64,000 bases of DNA from Microtetraspora glauca (lineage in GTDB: Bacteria; Actinomycetota; Actinomycetes; Streptomycetales; Streptomycetaceae), in the NCBI GenBank assembly GCA_000721275.1, contig JOFO01000022.1, positions 37,541 to 101,540 on the forward strand. Reading direction: 5' to 3'. Both the position numbers and the translations under genes were made by a program. Below the pieces are notes generated by a model, which saw only the letters and a list, made by a program, of their open reading frames with translations, was not told the DNA's origin and ran no database searches. Shown here piece after piece: positions 43,862 through 54,258 of the stretch. The number at the start of each line of letters is the position of its first letter. The first letter of the stretch is position 1.

Positions 43862-45268
43862 ATGCCGGAGCCGAGGGTGTGGCAGCTGACGGCGGGCTCC
43901 GCCGTGCTCGGTCTGGCTCTCGCCGCCGCGGCGGCGACCGCGGCAGGCCCCTGGGACGGAGGCCAGCGTACGGCCGAGCGGGCCCGCGCCGCCGCCCCCG
44001 CGACGGGTGGCGAGCGTCACCCCGGCCCGGCCGCCGCCCCCGCCGCCCCGAAGCCCGCCGAACCCGCCCCCGCGCCCAGCGCCCCCGGCGTCCTCACCGC
44101 CCTGCCGGAACCCGCCGCCGCCGGCCGCCCCGCCGACCTCGCCCGGACCCTCGTCCCCCTCCTGGCCGACCCCGGCCTCGGCACCGCGCGCACCGCCTCC
44201 GTCGTCGACACCGCCACCGGGAAGCAGCTGTACGGGGAGGGCGCCGGCACCCCCATGACACCGGCCTCCACCGTCAAGATCGCCACCGCCGCCGCGGCCC
44301 TCTCCGCCCTCGGCGCCGACCACCGCATCGCCACCACCGTCACCGCCGCCCCCGACGGCACCGCGGTCACCCTCACCGGCGGCGGCGACCCCACCCTCGA
44401 CGACGCCCGGCTGAAGGCCCTCGCCGCCGACACCGCCCGCGCCCTCACCCAGCGCGGCCGCACCTCCGTACGCCTCGCCTACGACACGAGCCTCTACCAG
44501 GGCCCCGCCCGCCACCCCATCGGCCCCAACGAGAACCTCGCCCCCGTCACCGCCCTCATGACCCGGGCGGGCCGCCTCGACGACAGCGACAGCGGCCCCG
44601 CCCCCCGCTCCGGCGACCCCGCCCGGGACACCGCCACCGCCTTCGCCGCCCATCTCGCCGACGCCGGCGTCGCGGTCACCGGCACCCCCGCGCCCGGCCG
44701 CACCCCGAAGGGCGCCCCCGTCGCCCGTACCCACTCCGCCCCGCTCGCCGACCTCGTCGAGCGCACCCTCACCCAGAGCGACAACGACCTCGCCGAGGCC
44801 CTCGCCCGGCAGACCGCCCTCGCCCGCGAGCAGCCCGCCTCCTTCCGCGGCGCCGAGAAGGCCGTCCGCGACCAGCTCGGCACCCTCGGCCTCCCGCTCG
44901 CCGGCGCCCGCTTCGCCGACGGCAGCGGCCTCGACCGCCGCGACCGCGTCTCCGCCGCCCTTCTCACCGGCCTCCTCACCCGGGCGGCCGACCCCGCCCG
45001 GCCCGAGCTGCGGCCCCTCCTCACCGGCCTCCCCGTCGGCGGCTTCACCGGCACCCTCGCCGGCCGCTTCGGCCAGGCCCCCGCCGGCGCCGGACTCGTC
45101 CGCGCCAAGACCGGCACCCTCACCGGCGTCAACACCCTCGCCGGCACCGTCGTCACCGCCGACGGACGCCTCCTCGCCTTCGCGTTCCTCGCCGGCCGCA
45201 CCCCCTCCCCGGACCTCGCCCAGCCCGCCCTCGACCGCCTCTCCGCCGCCCTCACCGGCCAGAAATGA
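43862..45268 (+). CDS. dacB: D-alanyl-D-alanine carboxypeptidase/endopeptidase, PBP4 (S13) family
   Basis: 468 residues. An N-terminal signal anchor (LTAGSAVLGLALAAAAATAAG) and a long Ala/Pro linker precede a peptidase S13 domain with all three penicillin-binding motifs: SxxK in PASTVKIATA (Ser136, Lys139), SDN in LTQSDNDLAEALA and KTG in VRAKTGTLTGVNTLAG. It trims peptidoglycan stem peptides outside the membrane. ATG 43862 is chosen because it gives a normal signal peptide; GTG 43817 would add 15 residues. It is followed by the zinc metalloprotease gene, which has its own promoter signal. Confidence 0.93.
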   Translation: MPEPRVWQLTAGSAVLGLALAAAAATAAGPWDGGQRTAERARAAAPATGGERHPGPAAAPAAPKPAEPAPAPSAPGVLTALPEPAAAGRPADLARTLVPLLADPGLGTARTASVVDTATGKQLYGEGAGTPMTPASTVKIATAAAALSALGADHRIATTVTAAPDGTAVTLTGGGDPTLDDARLKALAADTARALTQRGRTSVRLAYDTSLYQGPARHPIGPNENLAPVTALMTRAGRLDDSDSGPAPRSGDPARDTATAFAAHLADAGVAVTGTPAPGRTPKGAPVARTHSAPLADLVERTLTQSDNDLAEALARQTALAREQPASFRGAEKAVRDQLGTLGLPLAGARFADGSGLDRRDRVSAALLTGLLTRAADPARPELRPLLTGLPVGGFTGTLAGRFGQAPAGAGLVRAKTGTLTGVNTLAGTVVTADGRLLAFAFLAGRTPSPDLAQPALDRLSAALTGQK

Positions 45269-45336
45269 CACCCGCGACCGGCCGGAACCGGCCCGGCACC
45301 ACCCGCCGGACCGGGCCCGAACCCGCCCCGAACCCG

Positions 45337-45342
45337 TACGGT
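45337..45342 (+). promoter_or_regulatory. -10 hexamer TACGGT of the metalloprotease gene
   Basis: TACGGT ends seven bases before ATG 45349, again a leaderless arrangement. Confidence 0.5.
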
Positions 45343-45348
45343 TGACAC

Positions 45349-46488
45349 ATGACGAGCATCGGTGGTGCAGGCACGTCCGGAATGGTCGACTGGAACCTCG
45401 CGGTGGCGACCGCGACCAGGCTGGTCCGACCCGGCCCCGACGTCGGCCGCGACGAGGCCCGCGCCGTCGTCGCCGAACTCCGCAGGCACGCCAAGGCCGC
45501 CGAGGAACACGTCCGCGCCTACACCCGGATGCTCCCCGAGGACGGCACCGCCCACGACACGCCCGTCCTCGTCGTCGACCGCGCCGGCTGGATCAAGGCC
45601 AACGTCGCCGGCTTCCGCGAACTCCTCACCCCGCTCCTCGGCAAGATGCGCGAACGCCGCGCCGACACCCCGGGCGGCGCCGTCCTCGGCGCCGTCGGCG
45701 GCAAGGTCACCGGCGTCGAGCTCGGCATGCTGCTCTCCTTCCTGGCCTCCCGCATCCTCGGCCAGTACGAGACCTTCGCCCCCGTCACCCGCGACCTCCC
45801 CGGCGCCCCCGAAGGCGGCGGACGGCTCCTCCTCGTCGCCCCCAACATCGTCCACGTCGAACGCGAGCTGGCCGTCTCCCCGCACGACTTCCGGCTCTGG
45901 GTCTGCCTCCACGAGGAGACCCACCGCACCCAGTTCACCGCCGTCCCCTGGCTCCGCGACCACCTCCAGGGCGAGATCCAGACATTCCTCGCCGCCACCG
46001 ACGTCGACCCGGGCACCTTCCTCGAACGCCTCCGCGAAGCCGCCCAGACCCTCGCCGGCGGACGCCCCGAAGCCGAGGAGGGCGACCCCGCACCCTCCCT
46101 CGTCGAACTCGTCCAGACCCCCGAGCAGCGCGAGATCCTCGGCCGCCTCACCGCCGTCATGTCCCTGCTCGAAGGCCACGCCGACTACGTCATGGACGGC
46201 GTCGGCCCCCAGGTCGTCCCCTCCGTCGCCGAGATCCGCGAGAAGTTCCAGCAGCGCCGCGCCCGCGGCGCCTCCCGCCTCGACCTCGCCCTCCGCAAGC
46301 TCCTCGGCCTCGACGCCAAGCTCCGCCAGTACCGCGACGGCGAACGCTTCGTCCGCGCCGTCGTCGACGAGGTCGGCATGGACGGCTTCAACCGCGTCTG
46401 GACCTCCCCCAACACCCTCCCCACCAAGAGCGAGATCGCCGCCCCCGCCGACTGGATCGCCCGCGTGCACCGCCGGGCCGACTCCTGA
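45349..46488 (+). CDS. Zinc-dependent metalloprotease, DUF2342/zincin_2 family
   Basis: 379 residues with no signal peptide. The zinc site is CLHEETHRTQF (HExxH at residues 188-192) with a downstream LLEGHADYVMDGVG (Glu275) as the likely third ligand, the pattern of the actinobacterial coenzyme-F420-type/zincin_2 family. Other conserved blocks are VDRAGWIKANVAGF and APNIVHVERELAVSPHDFRLWV. The substrate is unknown. It sits between the PBP4 gene and tilS, a neighbourhood conserved in Streptomyces as I recall. Confidence 0.9.
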   Translation: MTSIGGAGTSGMVDWNLAVATATRLVRPGPDVGRDEARAVVAELRRHAKAAEEHVRAYTRMLPEDGTAHDTPVLVVDRAGWIKANVAGFRELLTPLLGKMRERRADTPGGAVLGAVGGKVTGVELGMLLSFLASRILGQYETFAPVTRDLPGAPEGGGRLLLVAPNIVHVERELAVSPHDFRLWVCLHEETHRTQFTAVPWLRDHLQGEIQTFLAATDVDPGTFLERLREAAQTLAGGRPEAEEGDPAPSLVELVQTPEQREILGRLTAVMSLLEGHADYVMDGVGPQVVPSVAEIREKFQQRRARGASRLDLALRKLLGLDAKLRQYRDGERFVRAVVDEVGMDGFNRVWTSPNTLPTKSEIAAPADWIARVHRRADS

Positions 46489-46758
46489 CACGAGGCCGGA
46501 CCGCACGGCCGGCCCCGGCGCGGGGCCGAACCGTACGGCAGACTCCTGGGGCGGAAGCGCCGCACGGCACCACGACACCGGCGCACACCCCACCAATCAC
46601 CCATCCGAGGGACCCTGGCCGTGGGGTGAGGCGTGCAATGCTCGGGTAAGGGCCACGTTTCTGTCACCATCGACGCACTCTGAGTGACCGAACACCCCAT
46701 TCCGACCGTTAACACTCCGACCGAGGCACCCCACCCCATTCACGAAGGGCACCGAACC

Positions 46759-47775
46759 ATGGGTCCCCATCCTGCGGTCGCGGCGATACGCCTGGCGGTC
46801 CGCCGCGTACTCCACGACGTCCTCACCGAGCACCCCACCGACCCCGCCGCCCCCCGCGACACGCACCCCCTCGTGCTCGTCGCCTGCTCCGGCGGAGCCG
46901 ACTCCATGGCGCTCGCCTCCGCCCTCGCCTTCGAGGCGCGCAAACTCCCCCTCCGCGCCGGAGGCGTCACCGTCGACCACGGCCTCCAGGACGGCTCCAC
47001 CGCCCGCGCCGACGAGGTCGCCGGCCGCATGACCGCCCTCGGCCTCGCCCCCGCCGAAGCCGTGTCCGTCACCGTCGGCCGCGAAGGCGGCCCCGAGGCC
47101 GCCGCCCGCGACGCCCGGTACGCCGCCCTCGACGCCGCCGCCGAACGCCACGGCGCCGCCGCGATCCTCCTCGGACACACCCGCGACGACCAGGCCGAGA
47201 CCGTCCTCCTCGGCCTCGCCCGCGGCTCCGGCATCCGCTCCCTCTCCGGCATGGCCGCCGTCTCCGGCACCCACGGCCGCTACCGCCGCCCCTTCCTCCA
47301 GCTCGACCGCCAGACCGTCCGCACGGCGTGCATCGCCCAGGAACTCGCCGTCTGGGACGACCCCCACAACAGCGACCCCGCCTACACCCGCTCCCGCCTC
47401 CGCCACGAAGGTCTCCCCGCCCTGGAGAAGGCACTCGGCAAGGGCGTCGTCGAAGCCCTCGCCCGGACGGCCCAGCTCTCCCGCGACGACGCCGACGCCC
47501 TCGACACCTGGGCCGCCGACGCCGAGACCGCCGTACGCGACGAAGCCGGCGCCCTCGCCTGCGACAAGCTCCACGGGCTGCCCCCCGCCGTACGCCGCCG
47601 CGTCCTGCGCCGGGCCGTCATCGCCGAGGGCGCCCCCGCCGGCTCCCTCTTCGCCCGCCACATCGAAGAACTCGACCGGCTCATCACCGGATGGCGCGGC
47701 CAGGGCGCCATCAACCTGCCCGGCCGCGTCGAAGCCCGCCGCCAGGGTGGCAGACTGGTCATCCGGCAAGGCTGA
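46759..47775 (+). CDS. tilS: tRNA(Ile)-lysidine synthetase
   Basis: 338 residues. Adds lysine to C34 of the tRNA-Ile CAU anticodon using ATP. The N-type PP-loop [13 protein letters not shown] lies near residues 42-54, followed by [27 protein letters not shown] and the substrate motif [18 protein letters not shown]. The short length, lacking the full C-terminal domain of E. coli TilS, is usual in actinobacteria. ATG 46759 starts [15 protein letters not shown]; the upstream ATG frame extension is rejected. 270 bp lie upstream, in which I see no gene or clear promoter. hpt follows within 20 bp. Confidence 0.94.
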   Translation: MGPHPAVAAIRLAVRRVLHDVLTEHPTDPAAPRDTHPLVLVACSGGADSMALASALAFEARKLPLRAGGVTVDHGLQDGSTARADEVAGRMTALGLAPAEAVSVTVGREGGPEAAARDARYAALDAAAERHGAAAILLGHTRDDQAETVLLGLARGSGIRSLSGMAAVSGTHGRYRRPFLQLDRQTVRTACIAQELAVWDDPHNSDPAYTRSRLRHEGLPALEKALGKGVVEALARTAQLSRDDADALDTWAADAETAVRDEAGALACDKLHGLPPAVRRRVLRRAVIAEGAPAGSLFARHIEELDRLITGWRGQGAINLPGRVEARRQGGRLVIRQG

Positions 47776-47792
47776 CGCACGCTGCAACGAAA

Positions 47793-48356
47793 GTGACCCG
47801 GGTGAACGAGAAGGACATGGGCACCGACCTCCAGTCGGTGCTCATCACCAAGGAAGAGATCGACGCGAAGCTGGCCGAGCTGGCCGCGAAGATCGACGCG
47901 GAATACGCGGGCAAGGACCTGCTCATCGTCGGCGTCCTCAAGGGCGCCGTGATGGTGATGGCGGACCTGGCACGCGCCCTGTCCACCCCCGTCACCATGG
48001 ACTGGATGGCCGTCTCCTCCTACGGCGCCGGCACCCAGTCCTCGGGCGTCGTCCGCATCCTCAAGGACCTCGACACCGACATCAAGGGCAAGCACGTCCT
48101 GATCGTCGAGGACATCATCGACTCCGGCCTGACGCTCTCCTGGCTTCTGTCGAACCTCGGCTCGCGCGAGCCGGCCTCCCTGGAGGTCTGCACCCTGCTG
48201 CGCAAGCCCGAGGCCGCCAAGGTCGCCATCGACGTCAAGTGGATCGGCTTCGACATCCCGAACGAGTTCGTCGTCGGCTACGGCCTCGACTACGCGGAGA
48301 AGTACCGCAACCTCCCCTTCGTCGGCACCCTCGCCCCGCACGTCTACGGCGGCTGA
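47793..48356 (+). CDS. hpt: Hypoxanthine phosphoribosyltransferase
   Basis: 187 residues. Salvages hypoxanthine/guanine with PRPP. The PRPP-binding motif [17 protein letters not shown] is intact, preceded by [21 protein letters not shown] and [11 protein letters not shown] and followed by [23 protein letters not shown]. Three in-frame starts compete: GTG 47793, GTG 47802 and ATG 47817. I choose 47793 because it gives the 187-residue length usual for Streptomyces; ATG 47817 has the best purine tract. tilS-hpt-ftsH is a common bacterial order. Confidence 0.94.
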   Translation: MTRVNEKDMGTDLQSVLITKEEIDAKLAELAAKIDAEYAGKDLLIVGVLKGAVMVMADLARALSTPVTMDWMAVSSYGAGTQSSGVVRILKDLDTDIKGKHVLIVEDIIDSGLTLSWLLSNLGSREPASLEVCTLLRKPEAAKVAIDVKWIGFDIPNEFVVGYGLDYAEKYRNLPFVGTLAPHVYGG

Positions 48357-48382
48357 ACCGCCCCCCTCCCCGGGGAACCCGC

Positions 48383-48417
48383 ACCGCCTTCCCCCCGTTG
48401 AACCACGGGAAGGCGGT
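48383..48417 (+). terminator. Terminator-like hairpin after hpt
   Basis: An 11-bp stem (48383-48393 with 48407-48417) with a 13-base loop lies 27 bp after the hpt stop. Confidence 0.65.
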
Positions 48418-48455
48418 CGCGGGCGACGATGCTGAGGTACCGTCCGAAGAACAGC

Positions 48456-48503
48456 TTTTCTCACACCGCTTTTCACACCGCATTTCTCACAGAGGCATTT
48501 ACC
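48456..48503 (+). promoter_or_regulatory. AT-richer direct repeats upstream of ftsH
   Basis: Three consecutive units begin (T/A)TTTCTCACA or TTTTCACA: 48456-48469 and 48470-48481 both end CACACCGC, and 48482-48496 ends CACAGAGGC. Spacing is 12-14 bp. The block is markedly T-rich for this genome and immediately precedes the ftsH ribosome site, so it may be an operator or promoter element. Confidence 0.5.
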
Positions 48504-48510
48504 TACGGGC

Positions 48511-48541
48511 AGGAGGGACGGGGCGCTCGCGCCCCGTATGG

Positions 48542-48544
<3 letters not shown>
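48511..48544 (+). promoter_or_regulatory. ftsH ribosome-binding site with intervening hairpin
   Basis: A strong AGGAGG (48511-48516) is 25 bases from ATG 48542. Between them ACGGGGCGC (48518-48526) pairs with GCGCCCCGT (48529-48537). Folding it would leave about five or six bases between the Shine-Dalgarno and the start. No nearer ribosome site is seen, and no in-frame start codon lies between. Confidence 0.65.
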
Positions 48545-50554
<2,010 letters not shown>

Positions 50555-50576
50555 CCCCCGGCCCCCCGGAATGGAA

Positions 50577-50621
50577 GCCGCGCCCTCCCAGGATCTAGCC
50601 TGTGAGGGCGCGGCCCTTTTT
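50577..50621 (+). terminator. ftsH terminator with U-run
   Basis: An 11-bp stem (50577-50587 with 50604-50614) with a 16-base loop is followed by CCTTTTT, the most classical intrinsic terminator in the window. TAGCCT inside the loop could be a -10 for folE. Confidence 0.8.
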
Positions 50622-50655
50622 CGCGCCAAGTCAGACCAGACGGAACGAGGCACAG

Positions 50656-51261
50656 ATGACCGACCCGGTGACGCTGGACGGCGAGGGAACCATCGGCGAG
50701 TTCGACGAGAAGCGCGCCGAGGCCGCCGTACGCGAGCTCCTCATCGCGGTCGGCGAGGACCCGGACCGCGAGGGCCTGCGCGAGACGCCGGCGCGGGTGG
50801 CGCGGGCGTACAAGGAGATCTTCGCCGGGCTGTGGCAGCAGCCCGAGGACGTGCTGACCACCACGTTCGACCTGGGTCACGACGAGATGGTGCTGGTCAA
50901 GGACATCGAGGTGTACTCGACCTGTGAGCACCACCTCGTCCCGTTCCGCGGGGTGGCCCACGTGGGGTACATCCCCTCCACCACCGGCAAGATCACGGGG
51001 CTGTCGAAGCTGGCCCGGCTCGTCGACGTCTACGCCCGCCGCCCGCAGGTGCAGGAACGTCTCACCACCCAGGTGGCGGATTCGCTGATGGAGATCCTGG
51101 AGCCGCGCGGCGTCATCGTGGTCTTCGAGTGCGAGCACATGTGCATGTCGATGCGCGGGATCCGCAAGCCGGGTGCGAAGACCATCACCTCGGCGGTCCG
51201 GGGACAGCTGCGCGACCCCGCGACCCGGGCCGAGGCGATGAGCCTCATCATGGCCCGCTGA
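50656..51261 (+). CDS. folE: GTP cyclohydrolase I
   Basis: 201 residues. Converts GTP to 7,8-dihydroneopterin triphosphate, the first step of folate synthesis. The zinc-binding residues are seen in [11 protein letters not shown] (Cys90, His93) and [16 protein letters not shown] (Cys163). [34 protein letters not shown] is the conserved core. ATG 50656 ([11 protein letters not shown]) is the accepted start. It lies on the opposite strand from the rest of the fol genes and converges with the DUF3180 gene. Confidence 0.96.
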   Translation: MTDPVTLDGEGTIGEFDEKRAEAAVRELLIAVGEDPDREGLRETPARVARAYKEIFAGLWQQPEDVLTTTFDLGHDEMVLVKDIEVYSTCEHHLVPFRGVAHVGYIPSTTGKITGLSKLARLVDVYARRPQVQERLTTQVADSLMEILEPRGVIVVFECEHMCMSMRGIRKPGAKTITSAVRGQLRDPATRAEAMSLIMAR

Positions 51262-51279
51262 CGCGCGGGGAGAACGGCC

Positions 51280-51759
51280 TCAGGCCCGGGCGCCGCCCGG
51301 GCCTTCGTCGTCCTCGGGGAGTTTGCAGACGCGTTCCAGGAAGAGGGCGGCGGCGATGACGGCGAAGGCGGCGGCGACCGCGGCGGCGGCGTAGAGGGCC
51401 TGGTCGCGGCGGGCGGGGACGTCGAGGGAGCCGAGGAGGAAGACGCCCACGCCGCCGTAGAGGCCGGCGACGAGGGCGGCGACCAGGGCGCTGGCCTGGC
51501 CGAAGACGACCGCGCGGGCGGCCATCAGGGGCTCGACGCCCTTGGCGCCGGGGCGGCGCTCCCGCTGGGCCTTGAGGCGGGCCCGGAGGGAGAGGGCGGT
51601 GGCGGTGAGGACCACCGCGATCACGGCGAGGACGACGGGCGCGGCGAGCGGCACGCTGGGGAGCGTGCCGACCGAGTTCCAGAGGCGGGCGCCGCCCCAG
51701 GAGAGGATGCCGGCGGCGACGAAGAGTCCGGCGAGCACCTTGAGCCGCAGTTGTTTCAC
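51280..51759 (-). CDS. DUF3180 membrane protein
   Basis: 159 residues with four hydrophobic helices in two pairs (LKVLAGLFVAAGILSW, APVVLAVIAVVLTATAL, then two after residue 85). The conserved actinobacterial DUF3180 segment EPLMAARAVVFGQASALVAALVAGLYGG is present. The function is unknown. The family is regularly the last gene of the folate cluster, as here after folK, separated by about 50 bp. GTG 51759 is preceded by GAAGGA. Confidence 0.85.
   Translation of the reverse strand: MKQLRLKVLAGLFVAAGILSWGGARLWNSVGTLPSVPLAAPVVLAVIAVVLTATALSLRARLKAQRERRPGAKGVEPLMAARAVVFGQASALVAALVAGLYGGVGVFLLGSLDVPARRDQALYAAAAVAAAFAVIAAALFLERVCKLPEDDEGPGGARA
51282..51304. terminator. Hairpin between folE and DUF3180 genes
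   Basis: A 10-bp stem (51282-51291 with 51295-51304) with a 3-base loop lies at the convergent junction, overlapping the last codons of the DUF3180 gene. Confidence 0.6.
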
Positions 51760-51807
51760 CGGGAGTCCTTCACGTGGTCGCGGGTGGTCTGCCACGTAGC
51801 GTAACGA

Positions 51808-52407
51808 CTACTCGGGGAGACGGAGTTCCAGGTCGGTCCGGGGCGTCACGCCGGTGCGGTCGGCGGCGGCGAGGAGGGCCGCGACCGGGCCGTGGCCGGG
51901 GAGCTGGGCCTCGGGGTCGACGTCGTGCCAGGGGGCGAGGACGAAGGCGCGCTGGTGGGCGCGGGGGTGCGGGAGGGTGAGGACGGGGTCGTCGGAGACG
52001 GTGTCCGCGTACGCGATGATGTCGACGTCCAGGGTGCGGGCGCCCCAGCGCTCGTCCCGGACGCGCAGAAACGCTTCCTCGACCGCCTGGGCGCGCTCCA
52101 GGAGGGAGGAGGGCGGGAGGGTGGTCTTCACGAGGGCGACGGCGTTGAGGTACGAGGGCTGGCTGCCGGGCTCGACGCCCCAGGGCTCGGTCTCGTAGAC
52201 GGGGGAGACGGCCTTGACGCGGAGGCCGGGGGTGTCGGCGAGGGCGTCGAGGGCTCCCTGGAGGTTCTCCAGGCGGTTGCCGAGGTTGGCGCCGAGGGCG
52301 ACGACGGCCCAGCGCGGGTTGGAGAGGGTGCTGTCGGCGGCGTCGACGGCGGCGACGACCGACGCCGGCACGGGCTGGACGGTGGGGTCGCTCTGGGTCG
52401 GCTTCAT
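51808..52407 (-). CDS. folK: 2-amino-4-hydroxy-6-hydroxymethyldihydropteridine pyrophosphokinase
   Basis: 199 residues. Transfers pyrophosphate from ATP to 6-hydroxymethyl-dihydropterin. HPPK hallmarks are ALGANLGNRLENLQGAL, SPVYETEPWGVEPGSQPSYLNAVALV, the metal-binding stretch RWGARTLDVDIIAY and LPHPRAHQRAFVLAPWHDVDP. An N-terminal extension of about 35 residues precedes the core. Its ATG 52407 overlaps the folB stop by ATGA, showing translational coupling. Confidence 0.95.
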   Translation of the reverse strand: MKPTQSDPTVQPVPASVVAAVDAADSTLSNPRWAVVALGANLGNRLENLQGALDALADTPGLRVKAVSPVYETEPWGVEPGSQPSYLNAVALVKTTLPPSSLLERAQAVEEAFLRVRDERWGARTLDVDIIAYADTVSDDPVLTLPHPRAHQRAFVLAPWHDVDPEAQLPGHGPVAALLAAADRTGVTPRTDLELRLPE

Positions 52408-52763
52408 CGTCGGCTCCGGGTGATCGTGACGGTGACGTCGTCGAAGGGGACGGTGATGGGGGCGTCGGGCTTGTGCACGACCACCTCCACCTCCTGGACG
52501 CCGGCGTGGCTGAGGCACTGCTGGGCGATGCGCTCGGCGAGGGTCTCGATCAGGTCGACGGGCTCACCCTGGACGACGTCGACGACCTCTTCGGCGACGA
52601 CGCCGTAGTGGACGGTCTTGGTGAGGTCGTCGTCGGCGGCCGCCGGGCGGGTGTCGAGGCCGAGGACCAGGTCCACGATGAAGGTCTGCCCCTCCTCGCG
52701 CTCCTTGGGGAAGACGCCGTGGTGACCTCGGGCCTTGAGGCCGCGCAGCGCGACACGATCCAC
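52404..52763 (-). CDS. folB: Dihydroneopterin aldolase
   Basis: 119 residues. Cleaves 7,8-dihydroneopterin to hydroxymethyl-dihydropterin and glycolaldehyde. Recognised by VALRGLKARGHHGVFPKEREEGQTFIVDLVL and the VHKPDAPI motif. GTG 52763 lies eight bases after AGGAG, whereas GTG 52772 is too close to it, so the shorter form is chosen. Overlaps folK by four bases. Confidence 0.95.
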   Translation of the reverse strand: MDRVALRGLKARGHHGVFPKEREEGQTFIVDLVLGLDTRPAAADDDLTKTVHYGVVAEEVVDVVQGEPVDLIETLAERIAQQCLSHAGVQEVEVVVHKPDAPITVPFDDVTVTITRSRR

Positions 52764-52875
52764 GCGAATCACTCCTGCTGTCGTAGGTGCGGAGGCACGC
52801 GGCCGGGTGCGGACGGCCGGGTGTCCACCATCGAATCTACCTGCGGCCCCCGACAGCGTCGGCTGTCGGGGGCCG

Positions 52876-53361
52876 TCAGGCGATGGGGCCGGGGTCGTCG
52901 GCGCCGGGCGCGGGGGGCGTGTCGTCGTCGGGTCCGGCGAGGACGGGGGAGGCGTGGTGGGACCAGATCCGCCAGCCCTCGGGGGTGCGGCGGAAGGCGT
53001 TGGTGGCGACGACGAGCTGTCCGACGAGGGGGCCGAGCTCGTCGCCGTCCTCGGCGGGGCCGCCGCTGAGGATGTTCTCGGTGCAGGTGACGAGGGCGGT
53101 GTCGCCGGAGAGGGAGACCCGGACGTCGGTGAGGAAGAACTGGATGTAGTCGGTGTGCGCCATGATCAGCGCGTACGAGCGGAGCACCTCGCCGCGGCCG
53201 GTGAGGACGGGCCAGCCGGGGTGGACGCAGGAGATGTCGGTGGCGCCGTCGTCGAGCCAGAGGTCTTCGAGCCGGTCGAAGTCGCCCTCCTCCATGGCGG
53301 CGTAGAAGGCGGTGTTGGCGGCCTCCACGGCCGCCCGGTCGGCCTCGCGGGCCGGGGTCAC
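52876..53361 (-). CDS. NTF2/SnoaL-like protein inside the folate cluster
   Basis: 161 residues. The NTF2-like fold is shown by AVEAANTAFYAAMEEGDFDRLEDLWLDDGATDISCVHPGWPVLTGRGEVLRSYALIM and the final strand RRTPEGWRIWSHHASPVL. GTG 53361 overlaps the folP stop as GTGA, so it is translated with folP. The C-terminus is Asp/Pro-rich. No enzymatic role is known; persistent co-occurrence with folP/folB in Streptomyces, as I recall, suggests a link with folate synthesis. Confidence 0.88.
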   Translation of the reverse strand: MTPAREADRAAVEAANTAFYAAMEEGDFDRLEDLWLDDGATDISCVHPGWPVLTGRGEVLRSYALIMAHTDYIQFFLTDVRVSLSGDTALVTCTENILSGGPAEDGDELGPLVGQLVVATNAFRRTPEGWRIWSHHASPVLAGPDDDTPPAPGADDPGPIA

Positions 53362-54221
53362 CGGGCTCCTTCGACGGCGCGGGCGACGCGGACGGCGTCG
53401 GCGGTGGCGCGGACCTCGTGGACGCGGACGGCCCAGGCGCCCTCGTGGGCGGCGAGGGCGGAGACGGCGGCGGTGGCGGCGTCGCGTTCGCGGGCGGGCG
53501 GCGGGGCGGCGCCGGGTTCGCGGGTGAGGACGTGGCCGAGGAAGCGCTTGCGGGAGGCGGCGACGAGGAGGGGGCGGCCGAGGGCGCGGAGCTCGGGGAG
53601 GTGGGCGACGAGGGCGAGGTCGTGGGGGGCGAGCTTGGCGAAGCCGAGGCCGGGGTCGATGACGATCCGCTCGGGGGCGATGCCGCCGTCGACGACGGCC
53701 TCCATGCGGGTGCGGAGTTCGGTGACGACCTCGGTGACGACGTCGTCGTAGACGGCGAGGCTGTTCATGGACTCGCTGAAGCCGCGCCAGTGCATGACGA
53801 CGAAGGGGACCTCGGCGGCGGCGACGGCGGGGACCATGGCGGGGTCGGCGAGGCCGCCGCTGACGTCGTTGACGAGGGTGGCGCCCGCGGCGACGGCGGC
53901 GGCGGCGACGGAGGCGCGCATGGTGTCGACGGAGACGGTGACGCCTTCGGCGGCGAGGCCGCGGACGACGGGGACGACCCGGCGGAGCTCTTCGTCCTCG
54001 TCGACGCGGGTGGCGCCGGGGCGGGTGGACTCGCCGCCGACGTCGACGAGGTCGGCGCCCTGGGCGACGAGGTCGAGGCCGTGCTTGACGGCGGCGGTGG
54101 TGTCGAACCACCGGCCGCCGTCGGAGAAGGAGTCCGGGGTCACGTTGACCACGCCCATGACCGCGCAGCGGTCCCACTCGGGAAGGCCGAGGGGGGCGCC
54201 CCGGTCGATCGTCGTACTCAT
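53358..54221 (-). CDS. folP: Dihydropteroate synthase
   Basis: 287 residues. Condenses hydroxymethyl-dihydropterin pyrophosphate with p-aminobenzoate; the sulfonamide target. Signatures: VMGVVNVTPDSFSDGGRW, DVGGESTRPGATRV, VSVDTMRASVA, NDVSGG, IDPGLGFAK and VAASRKRFLGH. One insertion, LTREPGAAPPPARERD, replaces the usual short loop before the C-terminal helix. ATG 54221. It is the first gene of the folP, NTF2-like, folB, folK, DUF3180 series. Confidence 0.96.
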   Translation of the reverse strand: MSTTIDRGAPLGLPEWDRCAVMGVVNVTPDSFSDGGRWFDTTAAVKHGLDLVAQGADLVDVGGESTRPGATRVDEDEELRRVVPVVRGLAAEGVTVSVDTMRASVAAAAVAAGATLVNDVSGGLADPAMVPAVAAAEVPFVVMHWRGFSESMNSLAVYDDVVTEVVTELRTRMEAVVDGGIAPERIVIDPGLGFAKLAPHDLALVAHLPELRALGRPLLVAASRKRFLGHVLTREPGAAPPPARERDAATAAVSALAAHEGAWAVRVHEVRATADAVRVARAVEGAR

Positions 54222-54258
54222 ACGACCAGCGTAGGGCCCGCCGGGGCGAGGGGCGGTT

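Noticed and set aside
48538..48540. ATG 48538 as the ftsH start
   Set aside because: It is out of frame with the FtsH protein; ATG 48542 is the first in-frame start.
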